Assembly: GCA_016882305.1 (NCBI GenBank)
Contig: VGQX01000005.1
Span: 1-52,920 of the forward strand
From: Cyanobacteria bacterium K_Offshore_surface_m2_239
GTDB lineage: Bacteria > Cyanobacteriota > Cyanobacteriia > PCC-6307 > Cyanobiaceae
DNA: 52,920 nt
Direction: 5' to 3'
A program made the position numbers and the translations under genes. This document shows, piece after piece, positions 26,555-38,202 of the stretch. The notes beneath the pieces are model-generated. The model saw only the letters and a program-made list of their open reading frames with translations. It had not been told where the DNA came from and did no database searches. Position 1 is the stretch's first letter; every line of letters starts with the position of its first letter.

Positions 26555-26889
26555 GGACGGGGCCGGACGGCGGGCAATCCCTCATCCTAAGAAAGTGGCT
26601 CCGGAGGAAGTGACTCCGGAGGAAGTGGCTCTGGATCCATTGAGAGCGTATTCTTGGCAAGACGCTCAGTCGAGTCGATATACCCAGCTATCCTTGGCAC
26701 CTTGGCCAGCTGTCTTTGGGCCAACCGTTCTCAGAGCGCTTGGTTCGCTGTCCACACGGGATCTCCATAACCGACCGTACCGGTCCCTTCCGGTGATCCA
26801 GCCCGCGCCTGCGCCTCATCTCTTGCTCAGCAGACCAGGACGATCCACTTTCCATCAGCCTTCCCACCCTTCTTCCGTCTCCTCCTTCG
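26555..26889. other. divergent tig/asd intergenic region
   Basis: 335 bp with no supported gene. It must contain the divergent promoters of tig and asd. Its tig-proximal part holds the 15-bp triplicate repeat listed separately. ORFs crossing it in both directions run into tig or asd in the wrong frame and are rejected. Confidence 0.6.
26591..26635. repeat. 15-bp tandem repeat, three copies
   Basis: GAAAGTGGCTCCGGA, GGAAGTGACTCCGGA and GGAAGTGGCTCTGGA sit head to tail, 37-81 nt upstream of the tig start codon, in its probable 5' leader or promoter. Each unit differs from the consensus by only one or two bases. Confidence 0.9.
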
Positions 26890-27975
26890 GTGACCACCCT
26901 TTCCACATCCGGCCCTGATTCCCAAGCCAACAGCGCGACCCGGGGCGGCCTTCCCTCCCGTCCCCTGCGGATCGGTCTTCTGGGGGCGACCGGTGCCGTG
27001 GGCCAAGAGATCCTTCATCTCTTGAAGGAGAGGCGCTTTCCCGTGCGAGAGCTGCGCCTGTTGGCTTCGCCTCGCTCCGCGGGTCAGGAGGTGATGTGGG
27101 GGGACGAGCCGTTGGTCGTGCAAGCGGTGGACGCGTCCAGTTTCCAGGGGCTCGATCTGGTGCTGGCCTCCGCGGGCGGGTCGGTGTCGCGGCAGTGGGC
27201 CCCCGAGGCCGTGGCCAACGGAGCGGTGGTGATCGACAACTCCAGCGCCTTCCGCATGGATCCCGAGGTGCCGCTGGTGGTGCCTGAGGTCAATCCCGCT
27301 GCGGCTTTCGCCCATCGCGGCATCCTGGCCAACCCCAACTGCACCACGATTCTGCTCTGCCTGGCTCTGGCCCCGCTGGAGGCCCGTCGGCGCATCCGGC
27401 GGGTGGTGGTGAGCACCTACCAGTCCGCCAGTGGCGCGGGCGCCCGGGCGATGGAGGAGCTCCGCCAGCTCACCCGCGTCGTTCTGGACGGCGGCACCGC
27501 CCAGAGCGAGGTGTTGCCCTATTCCCTGGCGTTCAATCTATTCCTGCATAATTCGCCGTTGGAAGAAAATGGCTACTGCGAAGAAGAGCTCAAAATGGTG
27601 CGGGAAACCCGCAAGATCATGGGCCGACCCGACCTGCTTCTCAGCGCCACCTGCGTGCGGGTTCCTGTGTTGCGGGCCCACTCGGAAGCCGTGAACATTG
27701 AATTCGAGGCCCCTCTGGCTGTGGAGGAGGCCCGCGCTTTGTTGGCCGAGGCTCCCGGTGTCACCATCATTGAGGATCCGGCCGCCAACCGCTTTCCCAT
27801 GCCCACCGATGTCACGGGGCGGGATCCGGTGGCCATCGGTCGTCTCCGACAGGACATCAGCCACCCCAATGCCCTGGAGCTGTGGCTGTGTGGCGATCAG
27901 ATCCGCAAGGGGGCGGCCCTCAATGCGATCCAGATCGCCGAACTGCTCATGAACGGTCAGGGAGGTTCCCCTTGA
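26890..27975 (+). CDS. asd: aspartate-semialdehyde dehydrogenase
   Basis: Encodes 361 residues from a GTG at 26890. The NADP loop is [16 protein letters not shown], the catalytic Cys is in LANPNCTTI (about residue 151), and [19 protein letters not shown] plus [17 protein letters not shown] are conserved substrate-site stretches. It reduces aspartyl phosphate to the semialdehyde for lysine, threonine and methionine. About 20 residues precede the conserved core. It overlaps dapA by 3 bases and shares its transcript; aspartate kinase (lysC) is about 9 kb downstream on the opposite strand. Confidence 0.97.
   Translation: MTTLSTSGPDSQANSATRGGLPSRPLRIGLLGATGAVGQEILHLLKERRFPVRELRLLASPRSAGQEVMWGDEPLVVQAVDASSFQGLDLVLASAGGSVSRQWAPEAVANGAVVIDNSSAFRMDPEVPLVVPEVNPAAAFAHRGILANPNCTTILLCLALAPLEARRRIRRVVVSTYQSASGAGARAMEELRQLTRVVLDGGTAQSEVLPYSLAFNLFLHNSPLEENGYCEEELKMVRETRKIMGRPDLLLSATCVRVPVLRAHSEAVNIEFEAPLAVEEARALLAEAPGVTIIEDPAANRFPMPTDVTGRDPVAIGRLRQDISHPNALELWLCGDQIRKGAALNAIQIAELLMNGQGGSP
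27961..27966 (+). promoter_or_regulatory. ribosome binding site fixing the dapA TTG start
   Basis: GGAGGT lies 5 nt before TTG at 27972. Its strength and spacing decide the dapA start, inside the end of asd, over the ORF-track start at 27882. Confidence 0.8.
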
Positions 27976-28880
27976 CGCGTCGTCCCTTGGAGCGCTCCCC
28001 GCGTTTCGGTCGCGTGTTGACCGCCATGGTCACCCCCTTTGGTTCGGATGGGACCGTGGATCTTCCGTTGGCGGAACAATTGGCCGACCATCTGGTGCGC
28101 CATGGCTCCGACGGACTGGTGGTGTGTGGGACCACCGGTGAGTCTCCCACCCTCAGCTGGGACGAGCAGCACGCTCTGTTCACGGCCGTGAAGGGCGCCG
28201 TGGGAGACCGCGCGGTGGTGCTGGCCGGAAGTGGCAGCAACTGCACGGCCGAAGCCGTGGAGGCCACCTGCGCCGCTGGAGCAATGGGCGCGGATGCTGC
28301 TCTGGTGGTGGTGCCTTACTACAACAAGCCTCCGCAAGCCGGCCTGGAGGCCCACTTCCGCGCTGTCGCGGAAGCCGCCCCGGATCTGCCCTTGATGCTC
28401 TACAACATTCCCGGGCGCACGGCCTGCCATCTGGAGCCGCGGACGGTGCAGCGACTGATGGATTGCGCCAATGTGGTGGCCTTCAAAGCGGCCAGCGGCA
28501 CGACGGAAGAGGTCCAGCAACTGCGAGCCCTTTGCGGCGATCGATTGGCCATCTACAGCGGCGATGATTCCCTCACCCTGCCGATGCTTGCCGTGGGGGC
28601 TGTTGGCGTGGTGAGCGTGGCCAGCCACCTGGTGGGAGACACCATTCAGGCCATGATTCAGGCTTTTCTGGCGGGAAAGAATGAGGATGCTCTGGCTCTT
28701 CATCAACAGCTCTTGCCGCTGTTCAAGGCATTGTTCTGCACCACCAATCCCATCCCTGTGAAAGCCGCTCTTGAGCTTCGCGGTTGGGCTGTTGGGTCTC
28801 CGCGTCTGCCCCTTGTCCCCGCTGACAGTCAGGTCCGCGAACGCCTTTCCTCCATCCTTGCTGCCCTGCGTCCCACCTGA
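27972..28880 (+). CDS. dapA: 4-hydroxy-tetrahydrodipicolinate synthase
   Basis: Encodes 302 residues from a TTG at 27972, overlapping the asd stop as TTGA, with GGAGGT just upstream. The tracked start at 27882 lies inside asd and gives no family similarity. TIM-barrel signatures are [57 protein letters not shown] and the Schiff-base Lys in [13 protein letters not shown] (about residue 172). It condenses pyruvate with aspartate semialdehyde, the first committed step to lysine and diaminopimelate. asd-dapA pairing is typical, and rnj follows 46 nt later. Confidence 0.96.
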   Translation: MTRRPLERSPRFGRVLTAMVTPFGSDGTVDLPLAEQLADHLVRHGSDGLVVCGTTGESPTLSWDEQHALFTAVKGAVGDRAVVLAGSGSNCTAEAVEATCAAGAMGADAALVVVPYYNKPPQAGLEAHFRAVAEAAPDLPLMLYNIPGRTACHLEPRTVQRLMDCANVVAFKAASGTTEEVQQLRALCGDRLAIYSGDDSLTLPMLAVGAVGVVSVASHLVGDTIQAMIQAFLAGKNEDALALHQQLLPLFKALFCTTNPIPVKAALELRGWAVGSPRLPLVPADSQVRERLSSILAALRPT

Positions 28881-28926
28881 CGCCAAGGCTTCGCAACAAA
28901 TCAAGTTTTACCCGAGTTCTTTTTTC

Positions 28927-30891
28927 ATGACCAGTTCCGACGGCAACGCGACCAAGCCAATCTCCAAAGATGCCAAACCACCAACCCTCCGGGTTATTCC
29001 TCTGGGGGGATTGCATGAGATTGGAAAAAATACCTGTGTTTTTGAGTATGGCGACGACCTGATGATGGTGGATGCCGGCCTCGCTTTCCCGAGCGATGGC
29101 ATGCATGGCGTCAATGTCGTTTTGCCTGACACCAGCTACCTGCGCGAAAACCATAAGCGGATTCGCGCCATGATTGTAACGCATGGCCATGAAGATCATA
29201 TTGGCGGCATTCCTTATCACCTCAAGAATTTTAATATCCCTGTCATTTATGGTCCCCGACTGGCCCTCTCCATGTTGACGGGCAAGATGGAAGAAGCGGG
29301 CGTCACCGATCGCACAACCCTTCAAACGGTTGCTCCGCGCGATGTTGTTCAGGTTGGACAGCACTTCAAGGTGGAATTCATTCGTAATACCCACTCCATA
29401 GCCGACAGCTTCAGCCTGGCGATTACAACTCCTGTGGGTGTCGTTGTCTTCACGGGGGATTTCAAGTTTGATCACACCCCTGTGGATGGCGAGGTGTTTG
29501 ATCTGCAGCGCATGGCGCAATACGGCGAGCAGGGTGTGCTGTGTCTCTTCAGCGATTCCACCAACGCCGAGCTGCCCGGATTCACCCCCCCTGAGCGGGC
29601 GGTTTTCCCCAGCCTTGATCGTCATTTTTCCAAGGCGGAAGGGCGGGTGATCGTCACAACATTTGCCAGCTCGGTGCACCGGGTTTCCATGGTTCTTGAA
29701 TTGGCCATGAAGCACGGACGCAAAGTGGGCCTGCTCGGTCGTTCCATGCTCAACGTGATTGCCAAAGCTCGCGAGCTGGGCTACATGCGCTGCCCGGACG
29801 AGCTGTTCGTGCCCATCAAGCAGATTCGCGACCTGCCGGACCGGGAGATCGTTCTTCTCATGACGGGCAGTCAGGGCGAACCTTTGGCGGCACTGAGTCG
29901 CATCTCCCGCGGCGAACACCCGCAGGTTCAAGTCAAATCCAGCGACACCATCATCTTCTCCGCCAGTCCTATTCCCGGCAACACGATTTCGGTGGTCAAC
30001 ACCATCGATCGCCTGATGATGCTGGGCGCCAAGGTGGTGTATGGCAAAGGGGAGGGCATTCACGTCTCCGGCCATGGCAGCCAGGAAGATCAGAAGCTGA
30101 TGCTGGCCCTCACGCGTCCGAAGTTCTTTGTGCCTGTCCACGGGGAGCATCGCATGTTGGTTTGCCATTCGAAGACGGCTCAATCCATGGGCGTTCCCGC
30201 CGACAACATCCTGATCATTGACAATGGTGATGTCGTCGAACTCACGCCTGAGTCCATCCGGCGCGGCGAGGCGGTGAAGGCCGGGATCGAACTGTTGGAT
30301 GCGTCGCGCAACGGCATCGTGGACGCGCGTGTGCTCAAGGAGCGCCAGCAGCTGGCGGAGGACGGCGTGATCACCCTGTTGGCTGTCATCAGCACCGACG
30401 GTGTCATGGCGGCTCCGCCCCGGGTCAATCTGCGCGGTGTGGTCACCACCGCCGACCCGCGCAAGCTCTCCATTTGGGCTGAACGGGAAATCCGCTGGGT
30501 GTTGGAAAATCGCTGGAATCAGCTCTCTCGCAACAGTGGCGGCAAAGCGCCGGATGTGGACTGGGTGGGCGTGCAGCGGGAGGCCGAGGTGGGCCTGCAG
30601 CGACGGTTGCGCCGCGAGCTGCAAGTCGATCCACTGATCATCTGCCTGGTCCAGCCGGCTCCCGCCGGAAGTCCCGCGTACAAAGGGCAGGCTGACGCCG
30701 AGCCGGACACCCGACCCGCGCCCAAGGGGCGGCAGGGGTCCCGCGACCGCGGCCGGGAGGGTGGAGCCTCCGAGGCGCGTCCACGCCCCGAACCGGTGAT
30801 CAACGCCGCCAAACCCGCCGCGCCTCCGGAGGAGCCGGAACTTCCCAACGGCCGCACCCGGCGCCGTCGTTCGGCGGCTCTGGCCGGTTGA
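28927..30891 (+). CDS. rnj: ribonuclease J
   Basis: Encodes 654 residues from the ATG at 28927; the tracked ORF at 28771 begins inside dapA. The metallo-beta-lactamase/beta-CASP fold shows PLGGLHEIGKNTCVFEYGDDLMMVDAGLAFP, the metal motif THGHEDHIGG (about 86-91), FTGDFKFDHTPV, and the CASP region with LLMTGSQGEPLAALSRIS, SASPIPGN and VHVSGHGSQEDQKLMLALTRPKFFVPVHGEHRM. A long basic, proline-rich tail (RRRRSAALAG end) extends past the usual RNase J C-terminal domain. RNase J is a 5'-3' exo- and endoribonuclease central to cyanobacterial RNA turnover. Convergent with the next gene, 7 nt apart. Confidence 0.96.
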   Translation: MTSSDGNATKPISKDAKPPTLRVIPLGGLHEIGKNTCVFEYGDDLMMVDAGLAFPSDGMHGVNVVLPDTSYLRENHKRIRAMIVTHGHEDHIGGIPYHLKNFNIPVIYGPRLALSMLTGKMEEAGVTDRTTLQTVAPRDVVQVGQHFKVEFIRNTHSIADSFSLAITTPVGVVVFTGDFKFDHTPVDGEVFDLQRMAQYGEQGVLCLFSDSTNAELPGFTPPERAVFPSLDRHFSKAEGRVIVTTFASSVHRVSMVLELAMKHGRKVGLLGRSMLNVIAKARELGYMRCPDELFVPIKQIRDLPDREIVLLMTGSQGEPLAALSRISRGEHPQVQVKSSDTIIFSASPIPGNTISVVNTIDRLMMLGAKVVYGKGEGIHVSGHGSQEDQKLMLALTRPKFFVPVHGEHRMLVCHSKTAQSMGVPADNILIIDNGDVVELTPESIRRGEAVKAGIELLDASRNGIVDARVLKERQQLAEDGVITLLAVISTDGVMAAPPRVNLRGVVTTADPRKLSIWAEREIRWVLENRWNQLSRNSGGKAPDVDWVGVQREAEVGLQRRLRRELQVDPLIICLVQPAPAGSPAYKGQADAEPDTRPAPKGRQGSRDRGREGGASEARPRPEPVINAAKPAAPPEEPELPNGRTRRRRSAALAG

Positions 30892-30898
30892 GCTCCGC

Positions 30899-31873
30899 TC
30901 AGCCGATCTTGAACAGCAACAAGGAGGTCCTCAGGTCCTCCTCGTCATCTGGCGAGAGCGCCTCCTCGCTGTTCCGCGTTTTGTCCAGCGCGGGCTCCTC
31001 GACGCTGGACGCCAACACCAGGTCCACTTCCTCGGCCAGGGCTGGATTGGCCTGGTGCACCTCCACCAGCTCAGGTTCCTCCACCACCTCTGGAATGAGA
31101 GGGCGCGGGGTGAGCGAGGGGAGAACACCGTTCTGCGCGACGGCTGAGGGTGGCGCGTCTTCGGTCGGGGGTGGCGCCGCGTCTTCCGCAGTGGTCTCCA
31201 CCGTCGCCTCCGGGGTGGTCGCCCAGGGCATCACCGGCACGGTGATGTGCAGGGTTTCGTTGCTGGACGGGGCCGCGGCGGGTTGAAAGGGGTCTGCCGC
31301 CAGCCCCGGGTCGGCGCTTGTCTCCGCGTTCCGGCGCGCCGTCGGCGGGGCGACCGCTTCGTCCACCTTGGCCTCGGGTTGGGGTTGGCCGGACGGCGCC
31401 CCCTCGCGGTGCAAGGCAATCACGGGCGCCCCGTTGGATCGCTCGGGGGCGGCGGCCAGCTCGTTCGGATGGGGGGGGTCTGTTTCCGGAAGAAACAGGG
31501 AGGGCCGTCCCCGCGGCTCCTCGTCGTCCTCCGTCTCCTCCGCCACGAAGGTGGAGGAGAGGGGCTTGTGGCACTGATCCAGCCCGTCCTCAGCAATCTG
31601 CCGCAGCGAGGATTCCGCGTCGCTGTTCTGAACCACGAGATAGAGGTCCTCCGCCGCGTCGCGGTCGCCAAAGCCATGCAGGAGGGTGTGGGCCATCAGC
31701 AGATGCATGCGGTGACGCAGACCTTTGATCTCCCCGTTCGCGTTTCCCCCTGGCAGTTCGCGCAGCAGAACGGTTCCCGCCTCCAACACCGTGTCCCAGC
31801 GACCCTCGCAGTACGCCTTTTCGATGGCCTCGTAGCGACGAAGGGCCTCAACGCCGCTTAGGGAGCTCTCCAT
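30899..31873 (-). CDS. acidic hypothetical protein with TPR-like N-terminus
   Basis: Encodes 324 residues. The N-terminal ~115 residues look helical and repeat-like (LRRYEAIEKAYCEGRWDTVLEAGTVLLRELPGG ... LRHRMHLLMAHTLLHGFGDRDAAEDLYLVVQ). The rest is acidic, Pro/Ala-rich and probably disordered (ETEDDEEPRG, PPPTEDAPPSAV), with a structured-looking end EDLRTSLLLFKIG. No catalytic family recognised. It overlaps tilS by 26 nt on the same strand, so it is probably translated after TilS from one message. Codon use agrees with the core genome. Confidence 0.75.
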   Translation of the reverse strand: MESSLSGVEALRRYEAIEKAYCEGRWDTVLEAGTVLLRELPGGNANGEIKGLRHRMHLLMAHTLLHGFGDRDAAEDLYLVVQNSDAESSLRQIAEDGLDQCHKPLSSTFVAEETEDDEEPRGRPSLFLPETDPPHPNELAAAPERSNGAPVIALHREGAPSGQPQPEAKVDEAVAPPTARRNAETSADPGLAADPFQPAAAPSSNETLHITVPVMPWATTPEATVETTAEDAAPPPTEDAPPSAVAQNGVLPSLTPRPLIPEVVEEPELVEVHQANPALAEEVDLVLASSVEEPALDKTRNSEEALSPDDEEDLRTSLLLFKIG

Positions 31874-32915
31874 GGTCGGTTGGGGATGCGCTGAACTGAG
31901 TCAGTATCAATTTGCATACATTCCAGCTGAGATGCCAGCCTCTCGTTAAAACATGCCGTCCTGATCCGTTCTTGAGGGGGAGCCGCGCCACAAGGCTCTC
32001 CAGGTCCCGCGCCGGCAGGCTGCTCCCCCAATGGCGTCGCAGCCAGGCCTGCAGGATTCGCCTCTGGTTGGCCGGTTGAAGCGCCACCAAGGCGCAACGA
32101 TCCAGCGCGTACTCCCCCTCTCCGGACTCCCGATCGGTTGCCAAGACCCCCAGCGCGAGGGAGACCAACTCCTCTTCCTGGTCCAGGTCTTCCGCCAGCC
32201 GTTCCGCCGTGTTGGCCAGCCGTGTCGTCGCACCCGGATGCAGCTCCTCCAACACCGGCAGCACCTCGGCCCGCAGTCGATTGCGGCTGAAGCGGAGATC
32301 GGCGTTGCTGGTGTCGATCCAGACGGGCAACCCCTGCTCTTGGCAGATGCGCGCGGTGTCCTGCCGGCTGAAGCGAAGAAGGGGACGCGCCAGCAGACAT
32401 CCCTCCCCCAGGGGGCGGGACGGCCGCAGCGAAGCCAATCCCTGGCGGTGACAGCCCCGGGCGAGATGAAGAAGCAAGGTCTCCGCCCGGTCGCTGGCGG
32501 TGTGAGCGGTGACCACACGCTGGCAGCCGAGCGCCTCGGCCTGTCGCCGCAGGCAGGCGTAACGCCACTCCCGCGCCTTGGCTTCCGTGCTCGGCCCAGG
32601 TTCCGCCTGATCGCGCCAAAGGGGGAGCCGCTGGGCGGCCGCCCAGATGGCCAAGGCGTCGCCCTGGGCCGCCGCCTCGGCCCGCCAGCCATGGTCGCCA
32701 TGCCAAAGGCTCAGGGTCCATCCATGACGCCCGCGCAGATCGCGCAGCAGGCCGGTGAGGGCCATGGAGTCCTGCCCTCCCGACACGGCCAGCAGCAGGT
32801 GGGCTCCCCGCGGCAGCAGGGTCGGATGGCGCAACAGGTGCCTGTGGAGCCGGTCCTGGTCCGGCCCCCAGGGAGCGGGGGCGCGCGTGGGGTCGGATGG
32901 GAGAATCACACCCAC
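31848..32915 (-). CDS. tilS: tRNA(Ile)-lysidine synthase
   Basis: Encodes 355 residues from a GTG at 32915. The PP-loop is LLAVSGGQDSMALTGLL, followed by SLWHGDHGWRAEAAAQGDALAIWAAAQRL and the conserved VVTAHTASDRAETLLLHLARG. TilS attaches lysine to C34 of tRNA-Ile2 (CAU anticodon) in an ATP-dependent reaction, changing its codon recognition to AUA. The length (about 355) matches the short, cyanobacterial-type TilS lacking the extra C-terminal domain of E. coli. Divergent from ycf23 with only 17 nt between start codons. Confidence 0.92.
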   Translation of the reverse strand: MGVILPSDPTRAPAPWGPDQDRLHRHLLRHPTLLPRGAHLLLAVSGGQDSMALTGLLRDLRGRHGWTLSLWHGDHGWRAEAAAQGDALAIWAAAQRLPLWRDQAEPGPSTEAKAREWRYACLRRQAEALGCQRVVTAHTASDRAETLLLHLARGCHRQGLASLRPSRPLGEGCLLARPLLRFSRQDTARICQEQGLPVWIDTSNADLRFSRNRLRAEVLPVLEELHPGATTRLANTAERLAEDLDQEEELVSLALGVLATDRESGEGEYALDRCALVALQPANQRRILQAWLRRHWGSSLPARDLESLVARLPLKNGSGRHVLTRGWHLSWNVCKLILTQFSASPTDHGELPKRR

Positions 32916-32932
32916 AATCTCGATAGCCTCAG

Positions 32933-33736
32933 ATGTCGCGTCACTCCAGCCTGCCTGCGCCGCTCCGGGACGCGATCCGCCAACAGCGGCTGCTCAAGGT
33001 GATTGCCGGCCTCACGAATCGCGATCCGATCGCCGTGGCGAAGATCGCCCGCGCGGCTCAGGCGGGGGGAGCGGATCTGCTGGATCTGGCCTGCGATCCC
33101 GCCTTGGTGGACACCATTCAATCCATCGCTCCGGGATTGCCCCTGTGCGTCTCCGCCGTCGACCCCGAGCTCTTCCCGGCCGCCGTGGCGGCGGGGGCCG
33201 CGATGGTGGAGATCGGCAACTTTGACGCCTTTTATCCGCTGGGACTGCGGTTTGAGGCGGCAGACGTCTTGCGCCTGACCCACCGCACCCGGGAGCTGCT
33301 GCCGGAGGTGGTCCTTTCCGTCACGGTTCCCCATGGTCTTCCCCTCGATCAGCAGGAGCAGCTGGCTGTGGCCCTGGCTCAGGCTGGCGCCGACTGGATC
33401 CAGACCGAGGGAGGCACCAGCGCGCGGCCCATGAGCCCCGGGGTCCTGGGGTTGATCGAGAAGGCCGCCCCCACCTTGGCCGCCACCCATGCCATCAGCC
33501 ACGCCCTCGCCGCGGCGGAATGGTCCCTGCCTGTGCTTTGCGCCTCGGGCTTGTCCGCTGTCACGGTGCCCATGGCCTTGGCGGCCGGTGCCGCTGGCGT
33601 GGGCGTTGGTTCCGCTGTGAATCGTTTGCGGGATGAGGTGGCCATGGTGGCTGTGGTCCGCGGCCTGCGGGAAGCCACGGGCTCCGCCGTTGCCCCGGCC
33701 AGGCGCTCTGCCTATGGTGTCGACAGTCACGCGTGA
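32933..33736 (+). CDS. ycf23: Ycf23 / DUF561 family protein
   Basis: Encodes 267 residues from the ATG at 32933. The KVIAGLTNRDPIAVAKIARAAQAGGADLLDLACDPALV opening and the QTEGGTSARPMS and AGAAGVGVGSAVNRL stretches match the plastid/cyanobacterial Ycf23 (DUF561) family, which has a predicted TIM-barrel fold and no settled biochemical role. It overlaps the next gene by 4 nt (GTGA), so the two are translationally coupled. Confidence 0.85.
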   Translation: MSRHSSLPAPLRDAIRQQRLLKVIAGLTNRDPIAVAKIARAAQAGGADLLDLACDPALVDTIQSIAPGLPLCVSAVDPELFPAAVAAGAAMVEIGNFDAFYPLGLRFEAADVLRLTHRTRELLPEVVLSVTVPHGLPLDQQEQLAVALAQAGADWIQTEGGTSARPMSPGVLGLIEKAAPTLAATHAISHALAAAEWSLPVLCASGLSAVTVPMALAAGAAGVGVGSAVNRLRDEVAMVAVVRGLREATGSAVAPARRSAYGVDSHA

Positions 33737-34176
33737 ACGTCATGGCCAGCTCGCTCCTCTGGCTTCTGCAGTGGCCCGTTCGCGCGGTGGTCCTTCTGCT
33801 GGTCGCCAAGCTGCCCCTTGGGGTGGAGCTGGCGAGTTTCCCTGTCGCTCTGATCTCCGCAGCGGTGATCGGCCTGCTTGGCACCTTGTTGATGGTGCCG
33901 TTGAAGCTGGTCCTCGGACCCTTTTGGGCGATCGCCTCGCTGGGCGGTCTGATCAGCCCGGTGAGCTTTGTGTTTGAGTGGTTGATCGCCATTATCCTGT
34001 TTGGTTTGGCGGCCTGGCTGGTGCAGGGGTTCCGCTTGCGCAACGGCCTTGTCAGCGCCGTGCTGGGCGCTCTCGCTTACAGCTTGATCAGCTATTTCAT
34101 CCTGCGCGCCCTCGGTCTGGAGGTTCCCCTCACCCGCGCCATGGCCTTGATCACCGGTTGGCCCCTGCCGGTCTGA
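33733..34176 (+). CDS. small integral membrane protein (phage-holin family 4 / YvlD-like)
   Basis: Encodes 147 residues from a GTG at 33733 overlapping the ycf23 stop. Four hydrophobic segments are visible (VVLLLVAKLPLGV; FPVALISAAVIGLLGTLLMVPLKLVL; VFEWLIAIILFGLAAWLVQGF; LVSAVLGALAYSLISYFILRAL). LRNGLVSAVLGALAYSLIS and the overall 4-TM layout match the mycobacterial/cyanobacterial holin-like (YvlD) family. These are not phage lysis holins in this context; a role in envelope physiology is only inferred. A 153-nt gap to uvrB follows. Confidence 0.75.
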   Translation: MNVMASSLLWLLQWPVRAVVLLLVAKLPLGVELASFPVALISAAVIGLLGTLLMVPLKLVLGPFWAIASLGGLISPVSFVFEWLIAIILFGLAAWLVQGFRLRNGLVSAVLGALAYSLISYFILRALGLEVPLTRAMALITGWPLPV

Positions 34177-34329
34177 ACCTCGTCGCCAACCCACCGGTGG
34201 ATGTCCCCACAGCTCGAGTTGAGGACGCTTGGGGCTGGAGCGAAGCCTCCCTTGGCCGCTCTGGCCCCCAATCCGGTTTCCTGCCCCTAAACGGGCGCGG
34301 TAGGGGGATTCTCGGGTCAAAATGGTCCG

Positions 34330-36333
<2,004 letters not shown>

Positions 36334-36344
36334 GCGTCTGAGGA

Positions 36345-38174
36345 TCAGACAGCCTCTGGCGCCTCTGTGCCTTCGACCCGATGGTTCGTGGCCCCTCCCA
36401 GGCCGAACGCCGCATGGACCACCCGCAGGGCCCGCACCCCATCCGCCTCGGCCACCACACAGCTCGTGCGGATTTCGCTGGTGGCGATCATCTCGATGTT
36501 GATGGCCGCGTCCGCCAGGGCGCGAAACATTCGAGCCGCCGTGCCAGCGGTGCAGGCCATGCCCGCGCCCACGGCGCTGACCCGGGCGATGGCTGGACCC
36601 TCCTCCACGCAGGCCCCGGCCCACTGCCGCAACAGCGGTGTCAGGGCGCTTTGGGCGCCGGGGCGATCGCCGCGGCGGAGGATGAAGCTCATGTCCCGGC
36701 TGCCGCTCCCTGACCCCGTCGGCGCGCTGCGCAAGCGTTCGGATTGCACGATGGCATCCAAGCTGATGCCGGCGTCCGCCAGGGCGCGGCAGATCGTTGC
36801 CGCCGAGCCCGGCAGATCGGGCACCCCCTTCACCGTGATCTGAACTTGATTGAGATCCAGGGCCACCCCACGCACGGCGGGGGCCTCGGGATCGCTGGGC
36901 AGCGGACCTTCCCGCAGTTGAGGCTCCCCCAACTCGAAGGCCGCCGCCGCCGCCCGCAGGGCCTTCCTTCCCTGGCGTCCATCGACCACGCAGCTCACCT
37001 TCACCTCGCTGGTGGCGATCAGCCGCAAATTGATCCCCAGGCGGGCCAGGGTGTCGAACAGTCCAGCGGCCACGGAGGGGCGACCCAGGATGCCCGCGCC
37101 GGAGATGCTGATCTTCGCCATGCCCCCTTCCATCGTCAAGCTGGCCCCCTCCGCGTTGAGATCTGCCAGCAGGTGGCGACACACCTGGCCGGCGTTCTCC
37201 CGCTCGGACTCCGCCACGGTGAAGGCGATGTCATTGCTGTTCTCCTCGTGGGTGGACTGCACGATCAGATCAACGTTCACCCCGGCGGCGCCCAGGGCCT
37301 CAAACAAACGGGCCGCCACCCCCGGTCGATCGGGCACGTCCGAGAGGGCCAGCACGGCCTGGTCGCCTTCCAGTTGCGCCCCATCCACGGGCTTGCCCAG
37401 CTCCAGTCCATCGCTGCCCACGGGCCGGCTGGCGCCGCTGGTGAGGGCGGTGCCCGCATCCTCCGTCCAGCTGGAGCGCACTTGCAGGGGGACGCCGTAG
37501 TTGCGGGCGATCTCCACGGCGCGGGGATGGAGCACGGAGGCGCCCAGGCTCGCCAGCTCCAACATCTCGTCGCAGCTCACCTGCGTCATCAGCTGGGCAT
37601 CGGGCACCTTGCGGGGATCGGTGGTGAGTACGCCGGGCACATCGGTGTAGATCTCGCAGACCTCGGCCCCGAGAGCGGCGGCCAAGGCCACGGCGGAGGT
37701 GTCCGATCCGCCCCGACCCAAGGTGGTGATCTCCGGGGTGCCCGAGGGGCCCCCGCTGGTGCCTTGAAACCCGGCGACGATCACCACAAAGCCCTCTTCA
37801 AGGCGTCGCCACAACCGCTCGGTGCGGATCTCCAGGATGCGCGCCCGGCCGTGGGCCGATTCCGTGATGATTCCGGCCTGGGTGCCCGTCAGCGAGACCG
37901 CCGGCACGCCGAGGCGATGGAGGGCCATGGCGAGGAGGGCGATCGACACCTGTTCGCCGGTGGCCAGCAGCATGTCCATCTCCCGCTGGGGCGGCGCCTC
38001 GTTGATCGCCTGCGCCATGGCTGTCAGGTTGTCGGTGGTGTGGCCCATGGCGGACACCACCACCACCAGGTCATGGCCGGCCTCCCGACACGCGGCGATG
38101 CGTCGGGCGACCGCCTGGATCCGTTCCACGTCGGCGACGGAGGTGCCTCCGAATTTCTGGACGAGGAGGGTCAT
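36345..38174 (-). CDS. lysC: aspartate kinase with extended ACT regulatory region
   Basis: Encodes 609 residues from the ATG at 38174 ([26 protein letters not shown]); the tracked ORF opens 61 codons upstream in holA-antisense sequence. [42 protein letters not shown]-like [18 protein letters not shown] and [16 protein letters not shown] identify the kinase. The C-terminal ~340 residues carry at least two, probably four, ACT-type modules ([60 protein letters not shown]), the expected long form in cyanobacteria, for amino-acid feedback. It starts the pathway that Asd and DapA continue. Confidence 0.95.
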   Translation of the reverse strand: MTLLVQKFGGTSVADVERIQAVARRIAACREAGHDLVVVVSAMGHTTDNLTAMAQAINEAPPQREMDMLLATGEQVSIALLAMALHRLGVPAVSLTGTQAGIITESAHGRARILEIRTERLWRRLEEGFVVIVAGFQGTSGGPSGTPEITTLGRGGSDTSAVALAAALGAEVCEIYTDVPGVLTTDPRKVPDAQLMTQVSCDEMLELASLGASVLHPRAVEIARNYGVPLQVRSSWTEDAGTALTSGASRPVGSDGLELGKPVDGAQLEGDQAVLALSDVPDRPGVAARLFEALGAAGVNVDLIVQSTHEENSNDIAFTVAESERENAGQVCRHLLADLNAEGASLTMEGGMAKISISGAGILGRPSVAAGLFDTLARLGINLRLIATSEVKVSCVVDGRQGRKALRAAAAAFELGEPQLREGPLPSDPEAPAVRGVALDLNQVQITVKGVPDLPGSAATICRALADAGISLDAIVQSERLRSAPTGSGSGSRDMSFILRRGDRPGAQSALTPLLRQWAGACVEEGPAIARVSAVGAGMACTAGTAARMFRALADAAINIEMIATSEIRTSCVVAEADGVRALRVVHAAFGLGGATNHRVEGTEAPEAV

Positions 38175-38202
38175 CCGCGCACGGCTGCAGGTGAAGGACA
38201 AC

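Noticed and set aside
28723-30624. 633-codon minus-strand ORF
   Set aside because: Antisense to dapA/rnj, whose motifs are unmistakable.
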